Assembly (NCBI GenBank): GCA_045533485.1 | Contig: JAZSHX010000029.1 | Coordinates: 1 to 23,257, forward strand | Length of the DNA stretch: 23,257 bases | Source: Scatosoma sp045533485 | GTDB taxonomy: Bacteria > Bacillota > Clostridia > Christensenellales > Borkfalkiaceae | Reading direction: 5' to 3' | Shown: positions 5,795-12,845 of the stretch, in pieces | Numbering within the stretch: the first letter of the stretch is position 1 | How the letters are laid out: every line of letters begins with the position of its first letter | Notes under the pieces: generated by a model | What the model was told of the DNA's origin: nothing | The model's input: only the letters and a program-made list of their open reading frames with translations | The model's database searches: none | Program-made: the position numbers and the translations under genes

Positions 5795-7156
5795 TTACAT
5801 TAAGGTAATCATTAACTGCGAAGCAAGTACGATCAAAATCAATGCGATCGGGTACGTGGATGCGTACGCCGAAGCAACGTCGTCCGTTTCCGCCGTCGAA
5901 ATCAACGTACCAAGCGCAGGCGTAGACGTCATACCGCCCGTAATAGAACCGAGGCTGTTCAGCAAAGGCAATTTCAAAACGTATTTGCCGACGACAAAGC
6001 CAATAACCATCGGGAATATCGTCATAAACGCACCGCCTACAAAGCCCCAAATAACAATGCTCGCACCGCCTGCATTGGAAATTTCCTGTACCAACGCAAC
6101 GCCGCCTTCGAAGCCTGCACCAATTAAGAACATCGCCAAACCGAACTCACGGAGGACTTTCAGCGTGCCTTCCGTTACTTCCAAAGAAAGCTTACCGATA
6201 TGACCAAAGTGCCCAAACACAAGGCACATAATCAATACGCCGCCCGTCGTGCCAAGCGAGAAACAAGGACCGTTGTATCCGTCACCCGTCAAAGGAATAT
6301 TGATAGAACCCAGCAACAACCCTGCGATAACAGCCAAAGCAAACGGCATAAATCCAAAATCTTCTACTTTGAAAAACTTGGAATAATCTCTTGCTTCTTC
6401 CGCGCCGCCAAGCTTTAACAATTCGCGTTCTTTCGACATATCCGATTTCAAAAACTTAGGCATAAGCTGTACAAACAATACAACGCCTACAACCCCGAAA
6501 GGATATGCGATTGCGTGACCAAGCGTGATTCTCGCCAAGTTTTCCGTTGCCGCATCCACCGCTGCGGAGAACCCCGGTGTAGACGTCAAAGCCCCCGACA
6601 ATACGCCAGCCCAATATTCAGGGCCGTAATCGGGCGTCAACAACGAACAAAGAACCGCTACAAGCGTACCAGAAAGAATAATGATTGCTCCCAACAAAAT
6701 GTACGTCTTAAAGTTTTTTGCAAGATTCTTAAAGAAATTAGGACCTGCAATAAAACCAACCGAGCCAACAAACAAAATCAAACCAAGATTTTGTACAGGG
6801 CCTTTCAAGTACTTCACAACGGTAGCATCCGTGTTCGCCATATAAAACGCTTTCAGTAAGGGAACGTCCTTAAAATCCAACGTACACAGCCAACCGAGCA
6901 AAATTGCAACCAAGAATACCCCTGCCGTACCGAGCGACACCCCCTTTATGTTGATGCCACCAAGCAAATAGCCAAGCCCTAACGTCAAGAAAATGATCGT
7001 AAACATTACAAGCGTCGTGCTAAACTTGAACGTACTTTCCGCGCCGTTTGCGTTGCTTGCCGAGATTCCGCACCATACGGCAATTCCTGCAACCACAACC
7101 AAGGCAATGACAATCCAAAGCCATTTTAGACTCTTTTTACTATTAGAACTTTCCAC
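5795..7156 (-). CDS. AspT/YidE-family transporter, probable succinate (dicarboxylate) exporter
   Basis: The product is 453 residues, a polytopic membrane protein of the aspartate:alanine exchanger family (two Asp-Al_Ex repeats). Each half carries the family motif: 'SGALTSTPGFSAA' in the first and 'GSITGGMTSTPALGTL' in the second. The start is GTG at 7156, with AAGGAG seven bases upstream; the ATG at 7216 lies inside a hairpin and has no SD. Many family members (AspT, YidE) have two TrkA_C/RCK_C domains in the central loop; here the loop is only about 45 residues ('KSDMSKERELLKLGG...') and has none. Known members include the aspartate:alanine antiporter and the Corynebacterium succinate exporter SucE. 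Position after the fumarate reductase genes makes succinate export, or succinate/fumarate or malate exchange, the likely job. The substrate is inferred from context; the family call is firm. Confidence 0.87.
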   Translation of the reverse strand: MESSNSKKSLKWLWIVIALVVVAGIAVWCGISASNANGAESTFKFSTTLVMFTIIFLTLGLGYLLGGINIKGVSLGTAGVFLVAILLGWLCTLDFKDVPLLKAFYMANTDATVVKYLKGPVQNLGLILFVGSVGFIAGPNFFKNLAKNFKTYILLGAIIILSGTLVAVLCSLLTPDYGPEYWAGVLSGALTSTPGFSAAVDAATENLARITLGHAIAYPFGVVGVVLFVQLMPKFLKSDMSKERELLKLGGAEEARDYSKFFKVEDFGFMPFALAVIAGLLLGSINIPLTGDGYNGPCFSLGTTGGVLIMCLVFGHFGHIGKLSLEVTEGTLKVLREFGLAMFLIGAGFEGGVALVQEISNAGGASIVIWGFVGGAFMTIFPMVIGFVVGKYVLKLPLLNSLGSITGGMTSTPALGTLISTAETDDVASAYASTYPIALILIVLASQLMITLM

Positions 7157-7180
7157 TTTCGATCTCCTTATATCCGCACA

Positions 7181-7211
7181 AAAACGCACAAAGCGTACCT
7201 TCGTGCGTTTT
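7181..7211 (-). terminator. Intercistronic hairpin between fumarate reductase and transporter
   Basis: AAAACGCAC (7181-7189) pairs with GTGCGTTTT (7203-7211), with a short extra AAG/CTT pairing inside and a TTTTT run at the minus-strand 3' side. It has the form of a Rho-independent terminator, but only about 20 bases separate it from the transporter SD and I see no promoter in between. It probably attenuates transporter expression relative to the enzymes. Confidence 0.7.
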
Positions 7212-7239
7212 GTCATATTATATCATATTTTTCTTGTAT

Positions 7240-8844
7240 TTAGTTTGCTTTTCTTCTATAATCAGGCAAAAGCTTCGGCGATTGAACGTCCGTTGCAATA
7301 CCTGCATTTGCAAGCTCGTCTTCAAACGCTTGTACGTGTGCAAGCGTCAAGTCTTTGAGTTCAACACTCTTGCATTTTTCACCTGCTTGTTGACCTGCGT
7401 TTCTACCAAATACGATGATGTCGAGCAAGGAGTTACCCATCAAACGGTTAGTCCCGTGGATGCCGCCCACTGCTTCGCCCGCAACATACAAGTTTTCAAT
7501 GCACGTCATACCGTTTGCGCCGATATCGATACCGCCGTTTTGGTAATGCAGCGTAGGATAAATTAAGATAGGTTCTTTTCTAATATCAATGCCGTATTTA
7601 CCGAACATACGGAGCATTGCAGGGATACGTTTTTCAATCGTACCTTCGCCGTTCAAAATGTCGATAAGCGGCGTATCCAACCAAACGCCTTCGCCGTCCG
7701 TCGTTTTAATACCGTTGCCGCGCGCTTTGCATTCGCGAATAATAGAAGACGCTGTTACGTCACGCGTTTCCAAGGAATACACAAACGGTTCGCCTTCTTT
7801 ATTGACAAGCTGTGCGCCAAGCGAACGCACTTTTTCCGTTACGAGTGCACCGTAGATTTGCGTAGGCTCTGCCGCGCCCGTGGGGTGATATTGCAACGTT
7901 TCGGGATACAACAACTTTGCCCCTGCTCTATACGCAAGCACCAAACCGTCTGCCGTTGCGCCGTAGTGGTTGGACGTGGGGAAACCTTGATAATGCAATC
8001 TGCCTGCACCGCCCGTAGCAATAACCACCGTCTTTGCGCGAGCAATCAAAATTTCGCCCGTTTCCATGTTCATAAGCACCGCACCTGCAATTTTACCATC
8101 CGTATCCTTGATAAGTTCGATTGCCGACGTAAAATCAACCACAGGAATTTTACGGTTAAACACTTCATCACGAAGCGTACGCATAATTTCCGAGCCGGAA
8201 TAGTCGCGGCAAGCGTGCATACGTTTTCTCGACGTACCACCACCATGCGTGGTAACCATCGTACCGTCGGGTTCTTTATCGAACATAACGCCAAGATTGT
8301 TGAGCCACAAAATGGCTTCGGGCGCTTCGTTTACAAGCTTATACAAAAGTTCGGGCTTGTTTTTAAAGTGCCCACCGCCAAGCGCGTCTAAATAATGCGT
8401 TGCAGGGCTGTCGTTAGGTTTATCCGCAGCTTGAATACCGCCTTCCGCCATCGCCGTGTTTGCGTCGCCCAAACGAAGTTTGGTTACAATCATTACGTTT
8501 GCGCCGCGTTCGTGCGCTTCGATAGCCGCCGAAGAGCCAGCACCGCCACCGCCGATTACGAGCACGTCTACGTCGTAATCAATTTTCGTAAGGTCGATTT
8601 GCGTGTTTGCTATGCGCGAATGGCCTTGCAACAAAGCCGCAAGCTCGTGCAATACCTTTCCACCTTTATTTTGACCAACTTTCAATTCTTCATACGCAGT
8701 CGTGATATAGTCGGGGTGAAATTCCGCCAAAACGGCGTCCTTTTCTTCCGCGGACATACGCGCATGCAATTTTTCAATACGGGCAGCACGGCTTGCTTCT
8801 ACTTTTTTCATCGATTGTAATTGTTCATCGGTGTAATTATACAT
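7240..8844 (-). CDS. frdA: Fumarate reductase flavoprotein subunit, soluble type
   Basis: The product is 534 residues and reduces fumarate to succinate on FAD. The Rossmann motif is 'VLVIGGGGAGSSAA' (about 94-107). Substrate and flavin motifs are 'QYHPTG' (near 320), 'TRDVTAS' (near 361, the proton-shuttling Arg region), 'HYQNGGI' (near 434) and 'NRLMGNSLLDIIVFGR' (near 465). There is a helical, charged N-terminal extension of about 90 residues before the FAD motif that FrdA/SdhA lack. The segment aligned to the covalent-FAD His ('SHT-x-A-x-GG') reads 'ANTAMAEGG', so FAD should be non-covalent, as in L-aspartate oxidase. No Tat or Sec signal is seen. SD GGGGGG precedes the ATG; the gene follows the iron-sulfur subunit by 13 bases and no membrane anchor gene is present. 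L-aspartate oxidase is the main alternative, but the paired iron-sulfur subunit and fumC/mdh context favour fumarate. Confidence 0.9.
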   Translation of the reverse strand: MYNYTDEQLQSMKKVEASRAARIEKLHARMSAEEKDAVLAEFHPDYITTAYEELKVGQNKGGKVLHELAALLQGHSRIANTQIDLTKIDYDVDVLVIGGGGAGSSAAIEAHERGANVMIVTKLRLGDANTAMAEGGIQAADKPNDSPATHYLDALGGGHFKNKPELLYKLVNEAPEAILWLNNLGVMFDKEPDGTMVTTHGGGTSRKRMHACRDYSGSEIMRTLRDEVFNRKIPVVDFTSAIELIKDTDGKIAGAVLMNMETGEILIARAKTVVIATGGAGRLHYQGFPTSNHYGATADGLVLAYRAGAKLLYPETLQYHPTGAAEPTQIYGALVTEKVRSLGAQLVNKEGEPFVYSLETRDVTASSIIRECKARGNGIKTTDGEGVWLDTPLIDILNGEGTIEKRIPAMLRMFGKYGIDIRKEPILIYPTLHYQNGGIDIGANGMTCIENLYVAGEAVGGIHGTNRLMGNSLLDIIVFGRNAGQQAGEKCKSVELKDLTLAHVQAFEDELANAGIATDVQSPKLLPDYRRKAN

Positions 8845-8857
8845 AGCTATGCCCCCC

Positions 8858-9532
8858 TTATTTTTCGATTTCTCTATTGTTATAGAGATGCTTTTGTTCT
8901 TCCAAAGGCGTATTCATAATCGCTTCCAAAGCCGCTTTGCAGTCGCCTTTATTGATTTCGTCCACACGGTTTACCAAATGTTCGCTCTTTGCAGCAAGAT
9001 ATTTACCCGTCAAACGGCGTGCAAGCACTGCCACTTGGGGATGGGAAATACCTGCGGGACAACGAGATGAACATACACCGCACATAACGCAGTCAAAGCT
9101 TTCTTCCGCGCACTTTTCATATTCGCCGCGTTGTGCGTATGCAATGTATTGCATAACGTTGAGTTCTTGCGTACAGCTCTTGGTGCATGCGTTGCAACCG
9201 ATACACGAATAAATTTCCGGATACAGCTGCATCATAATTTGTTCCGTAGGTTTAATTTGATTGATGTCGTACACTTGTTTCACAAGGGGGAAGAACGGCA
9301 ACGTTGCTACGTACATACCTTCTTCCACTTGTTGTTGACAAGCAAGGCAGGTTTTCAATTCTTGTTGACCTTTGATACGGTAAATGGTTGCGCAAGCGCC
9401 GCAAAAACCGTTTCTGCAACCGCAACCGCGCACAAGTTGATACCCTGCGTATTCCATCGCTTTCATAATCGTCAAGCTTTCCGGCACTTGATAACGTTTG
9501 CCGAAAAGAAATACGTTTACCATCTTTTCCAT
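8858..9532 (-). CDS. frdB: Fumarate reductase iron-sulfur subunit: 2Fe-2S domain plus HdrC-like dicluster domain
   Basis: The product is 224 residues. Residues 1-80 are a plant-type ferredoxin/SdhB N-domain with Cys 39, 44, 47 and 62 ('GCRNGFCGACATIY'), binding a [2Fe-2S] cluster. Residues 105-165 carry two complete CxxCxxCxxxC motifs, 'CIGCNACTKSC' (110-120) and 'CVMCGVCSSRCP' (148-159), like HdrC, where classical SdhB has one [3Fe-4S] site. Methanogen thiol:fumarate reductase TfrB adds a C-terminal CCG (HdrB-like) domain; that is missing here, but a separate HdrB is encoded in the same operon. It should pass electrons to the flavoprotein encoded 13 bases downstream. The start at 9532 follows AAGGAGAG by six bases, and that SD overlaps the stop codon of flxA. 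Confidence 0.88.
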   Translation of the reverse strand: MEKMVNVFLFGKRYQVPESLTIMKAMEYAGYQLVRGCGCRNGFCGACATIYRIKGQQELKTCLACQQQVEEGMYVATLPFFPLVKQVYDINQIKPTEQIMMQLYPEIYSCIGCNACTKSCTQELNVMQYIAYAQRGEYEKCAEESFDCVMCGVCSSRCPAGISHPQVAVLARRLTGKYLAAKSEHLVNRVDEINKGDCKAALEAIMNTPLEEQKHLYNNREIEK

Positions 9533-9544
9533 GTTTCTCTCTCC

Positions 9545-10372
9545 TTAGTATTCATCGGGAAGTTCGTCAAGCTCCGTCATACGGAAAACAGGACCGTCCT
9601 TGCAGACGAATTTATCGCCTACGTTACATCTTCCGCATTTGCCGATGCCGCATTTCATACGAAGTTCTAACGTCGTATACACACGCGATTTATCAAAGCC
9701 AAGCTCCAAAAGCCCAGCAAGCGTGAACTTAATCATGATAGGCGGGCCGCAAAGCACTGCCGTCATATTCGGGTTCAAACCAAGCTCTTTCACATAGGTA
9801 GGTACGAAACCAACGTGTCCGTCCCAGCCGTCTTGGGGACGGTCGATGGTAAGATACACTTCCGTGTTCGGTTCGTTCATCCACTCCGTTTGGATTTCTT
9901 CAATATCTACAAGGTCGTCTTTACTTCTTGCACCGTAAACAATCACTACCTTGCCGTAGTTTTGACGGTAATGACGCACGTAGTTGATAACACTGCGCAA
10001 AGGCGCAAGACCGATACCGCCTGCAATAAACAGCAAATCTTTGCCCTTAAAATCTTCTTCTACGGGGAAATTTTTGCCGTAAGGACCGCGCACGGTGATT
10101 TGTTGACCAACTTCCATTGCGTGGATAAAATCCGTTACACAAGCTTATTTTTTAATGGAAAATTCCATATATTCTTCGTTGGTAGGCGACGAAGTGATGG
10201 AGAACATACATTCCCCAACGCCGGGTACGGATACCATCGCGCATTGACCGGGCATATGCTTAAACAATTTTTTACCGTCCGTACCGACTACGCGGAAGGT
10301 TTTAACGTCGGGCGTGTCTTTACGAATATCGGTGATGACGCCAACTTTGGGAATCAAATTTTCTTCAATCAT
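9545..10372 (-). pseudogene. flxA: FlxA/AsrB-like NAD(P)H:flavin oxidoreductase with in-frame TAA
   Basis: The reading frame of 275 codons has the usual length of AsrB/hydrogenase-gamma/FlxA proteins, but codon 76 is TAA (10145-10147). Residues 1-75 are the first part of the FAD-binding barrel ('FSITSSPTNEEYMEFSIKK'). The same frame then continues 'ACVTDFIHAMEVGQQITV', with 'RGPYG' (FAD phosphate), 'IAGGIGLAPLRS' (NAD binding), 'VLCGPPIM' and a C-terminal 'MKCGIGKCGRCNVG' plus a later Cys for [2Fe-2S]. The break falls inside the FAD domain, not at a domain boundary. The TAA follows a run of six A. An ATG at 10117 could restart a 190-residue protein, but no SD precedes it. The family role is to bring NADH electrons into FlxBCD-HdrABC. 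It could be a recent nonsense mutation, an assembly error, or a split subunit. It starts 8 bases inside flxB. Confidence 0.85.
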
Positions 10373-11408
10373 TTTTCTTACCCCCTAACGTTTTGATAAC
10401 CTTAACGATATTTAACTTTTGCGGACATTTGTTTACGCAACGACCACACCCCACGCACGAATACGTGCCGTCGTATTGCGAAGGATAATACACAAGCTTG
10501 TGCATAAATCTTTGACGGAAACGTTGCATTTGCGTGGTACGGCTGTTACCATGCGCCATAAGCGTGAAATCGGAATACATACAAGAATCCCAGCAACGGT
10601 AACGTACTACGCCTTCGTTGGTTTTGAAATCGCGAATATCAAAGCATTGACAGGTAGGACATACGAACGTACACGTACCGCAACCCAAGCATGCTTCGCT
10701 CATTTTACCCCATTCATCCGCGTTGAAAAGTTCGTTCAGGTTTTCTTGCTTAAACGCACTCAAATCAAGCCCTGCAAACGGCAATTTTTCAAGCACAACT
10801 TTGGTTTCCGCTTGTTGCTCAGCCACAGCGTCTTCTCCGCCGTTTTCGGCATATTCTTGCGCGATTTGGGCAAGTGCTTCGCCCTTTTCCGTGTTTGCTT
10901 GCAAATACAAATATGCATCGTCAAGCCAAGCGGTCATATCGCCTTGGGGCGCAGTAGCATCAATACCGAACACCGAGCAGAAACAGCTTTCTTCAGGTTT
11001 TGAGCATGCAAGCGTGACAATCGTCGTTGCATTTCTTCTTGCTTGGTAATACGTATCTACTGGATCGGCAAGGAATACCTTGTCAAGCACTTCGATTGCT
11101 TTATAATCGCAGGCCTTTACGCCAAAGAGAACGAAAGGTTTTAATTCTTCTCCTTGCTTGCGGATACCGGCTTCCAAAATTTCGATATTTTTACCGTCCG
11201 TTTTGAATTTCATCATGTTTTCCGTTTGGGGGAAGAACATACTCTTGGGCGATTTTACCGTTTTCAATGTTTCAAGCGAAACTTCTTTACCTTCGCCCCA
11301 AACGCAGAAATTCACTTCGCCGCCCTTTTTGATGGGGATATATAAGCCCATCGTTTGGTTTATCTTGGCGTAAAAATCGTTTAATTTTTCTTTTGCTATC
11401 TTTAACAT
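10365..11408 (-). CDS. flxB: FlxB/AsrA-like dicluster ferredoxin subunit
   Basis: The product is 347 residues of the AsrA/sulfhydrogenase-beta family, which forms an electron-transfer module with an AsrB-like flavoprotein. Two [4Fe-4S] motifs sit near the C-terminus: 'CLGCGTCTFVCPTCQC' (about 238-253) and 'CVGCGRCVNKCP' (about 313-324). An upstream Cys set, 'CSKPEESCFC' (about 135-145), is typical of this family. A Glu/Ala-rich insertion of about 40 residues lies before the clusters. No signal peptide; cytoplasmic. The start overlaps the flxC stop as TAATG at 11408, and the stop overlaps the flxA start by 8 bases, so the Flx subunits are translationally coupled. The role as electron relay between NADH-oxidising FlxA and FlxC/FlxD is from known FlxABCD-HdrABC systems. 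Confidence 0.85.
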   Translation of the reverse strand: MLKIAKEKLNDFYAKINQTMGLYIPIKKGGEVNFCVWGEGKEVSLETLKTVKSPKSMFFPQTENMMKFKTDGKNIEILEAGIRKQGEELKPFVLFGVKACDYKAIEVLDKVFLADPVDTYYQARRNATTIVTLACSKPEESCFCSVFGIDATAPQGDMTAWLDDAYLYLQANTEKGEALAQIAQEYAENGGEDAVAEQQAETKVVLEKLPFAGLDLSAFKQENLNELFNADEWGKMSEACLGCGTCTFVCPTCQCFDIRDFKTNEGVVRYRCWDSCMYSDFTLMAHGNSRTTQMQRFRQRFMHKLVYYPSQYDGTYSCVGCGRCVNKCPQKLNIVKVIKTLGGKKND

Positions 11409-12397
11409 TAGTTTGCCCCTCCGTTCACTGCGTCTGTCGCTTCAACGTCGTTTTCCGTGTACGACGTGAGCGGAGTTTTGCCTTCTGCCGTTTCCCCTGC
11501 TTGATATTCGCCGTACAAGTTATCGATATCTTTGATAAACTTACGGTTTAACAAGTGCAAAGGAATATTTTGGGGACATACACGGCTGCATTCGCCGCAG
11601 TCGGTACATCTACCTGCTACGTGGAACGCGCGAATAATGTGAAAAAGCTTTTCTTCAAACGCATCGTCGTTTGCTTTTGCCGCAATACCCGACGCAGGGT
11701 TGTCAAACACGCATTTTACGCACGAACATGCAGGACAAACGTTTCTGCACGCATTACAACGGATACATTTGGAAAGCTGTTCTTTCCAGAACGCAAAGCG
11801 TTCGTCTTCCGTCATCGCTTCCAGCTTTTTTACCATATCAAAACGGTCAGCGTCCACTGCTTCGCGTTCGTGTAAAATAATTTCTTCGTCTTTAATTTGA
11901 TGCGTTTTATTGCAAACGGAGCATTTTACAAGCTTAACGTCCGCTTTTGCCAACGTCACTTGTTCGCCCGTAAGCGTAGTTACCGTCACTTCCGTTGCTG
12001 TTTCGCTTGCGTCAACTACGCTTGTAACGCCTTTCGCTTTGATTTTTTCAATATCAAGCTTGCCAAGACATTCCACGGCAATCACGTAAATTTTTTCTCT
12101 ATCTACACGGTGTTCTTTCAAAAGCTGGTTCAAGCTGTACGAATCGCAGGGCTTAATGAAAACCGCTGTTTTTCCTTCCTTTTTGCTTGCTTGAATAAGG
12201 TATTTGGAAAGGTTTGCACCGCAAAAACCGTTGTAAACAAATTCGTTTAAGCTTTCCACGCTTTCAAAGGTAGCAGGTGCGGGATCAAAATAGAAATCCC
12301 CTTTCTTCCAACCGATAACGCGCGCCACTTCACCGCTTTCAAGGAGTGCTTTTGCGCGTTCTAACATTTTCGCTTCTACTTCGCACATATTATTCAC
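11408..12397 (-). CDS. flxC: FlxC-like iron-sulfur protein (FdhB/FrhB-related)
   Basis: The product is 329 residues, related to the beta subunits of formate dehydrogenase and coenzyme F420 hydrogenase/dehydrogenase. The N-terminal half is an alpha/beta domain ('VFIKPCDSYSLNQLLKE', 'VIAVECLG'), with a Cys pair 'KCSVCNKTHQ' near 160. Two dicluster ferredoxin motifs follow: 'CIRCNACRNVCPACSCVKC' (about 211-229, with extra Cys) and 'CTDCGECSRVCP' (about 261-272). It is cytoplasmic. The acidic/Thr-rich C-terminal tail has no motif. Overlaps with flxD (8 bases) and flxB (1 base) put it in the same complex. The name follows the flxABCD-hdrABC order known from Desulfovibrio and other anaerobes; stand-alone annotation would be '4Fe-4S dicluster protein'. 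Confidence 0.82.
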   Translation of the reverse strand: MNNMCEVEAKMLERAKALLESGEVARVIGWKKGDFYFDPAPATFESVESLNEFVYNGFCGANLSKYLIQASKKEGKTAVFIKPCDSYSLNQLLKEHRVDREKIYVIAVECLGKLDIEKIKAKGVTSVVDASETATEVTVTTLTGEQVTLAKADVKLVKCSVCNKTHQIKDEEIILHEREAVDADRFDMVKKLEAMTEDERFAFWKEQLSKCIRCNACRNVCPACSCVKCVFDNPASGIAAKANDDAFEEKLFHIIRAFHVAGRCTDCGECSRVCPQNIPLHLLNRKFIKDIDNLYGEYQAGETAEGKTPLTSYTENDVEATDAVNGGAN

Positions 12398-12845
12398 CCT
12401 CCTTTACTCTCAAATCGGTCAAGCGTTTGTTTTCGCCAAGCGCCGCTACCGTTTTCACAAAATCGTTCATAACCGCAGAGAATTTTGCGCCTTCCGCCGC
12501 AGAAACCCATTCCACGCGCGTACGTTCCTTTTCAATACCCATATAGTTCAAGAAACTGTACAAAAGCGCCATTCTTCTTCTGGTGTAGTAGTTACCTGTT
12601 ACATAGTGGCAATCGCCGGGGTGGCAACCGCATAAAATTACGCCGTCCGCGCCCTGTTGAAACGCTTTCAACACGAACATAGGGTTGACGCGGCAGGAGC
12701 AAGGCACGCGGATAATTTTTACGTTTGCAGGATACGTCAAACGGCTAGATCCAGCCAAATCGGCGCCTGCATACGAACACCAGTTGCAGCAAAACGCAAC
12801 AATCGTAGGTGTAAATTCTTTCTTTTCCGTTGTTACTTCTTGCAT
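12390..12845 (-). CDS. flxD: FlxD/MvhD-like [2Fe-2S] linker subunit
   Basis: The product is 151 residues of the methyl-viologen-hydrogenase delta family, the [2Fe-2S] protein that docks on HdrA and delivers electrons to its flavin. Family Cys motifs are complete: 'CCNWC' (19-23), 'CSC' (49-51) and 'CGCHPGDC' (72-79). The start lies inside the end of hdrA (13-base overlap), as expected for an HdrA partner, and the stop overlaps flxC. In methanogens MvhD connects the hydrogenase to HdrA; here no hydrogenase genes are present and the Flx proteins replace it. Confidence 0.92.
   Translation of the reverse strand: MQEVTTEKKEFTPTIVAFCCNWCSYAGADLAGSSRLTYPANVKIIRVPCSCRVNPMFVLKAFQQGADGVILCGCHPGDCHYVTGNYYTRRRMALLYSFLNYMGIEKERTRVEWVSAAEGAKFSAVMNDFVKTVAALGENKRLTDLRVKEGE

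Noticed and set aside
5570..6203. Plus-strand open frames across the tRNA-Ser and transporter end
   Set aside because: They run through the tRNA gene, its promoter and the antisense strand of the transporter, and carry no domain.
7157..7216. ATG at 7216 as start of the AspT-family transporter
   Set aside because: The extra 20 codons run through a terminator hairpin and are basic; the GTG at 7156 has a perfectly spaced AAGGAG.
8395..8820. Plus-strand open frames opposite frdA and the hdr/flx genes
   Set aside because: They are antisense shadows caused by codon bias of the minus-strand genes; they have no SD and no motifs.
10145..10147. flxA stop as selenocysteine or pyrrolysine recoding
   Set aside because: The codon is TAA, not TGA or TAG, and TAA ends other genes in the window, so recoding of this kind is not supported.
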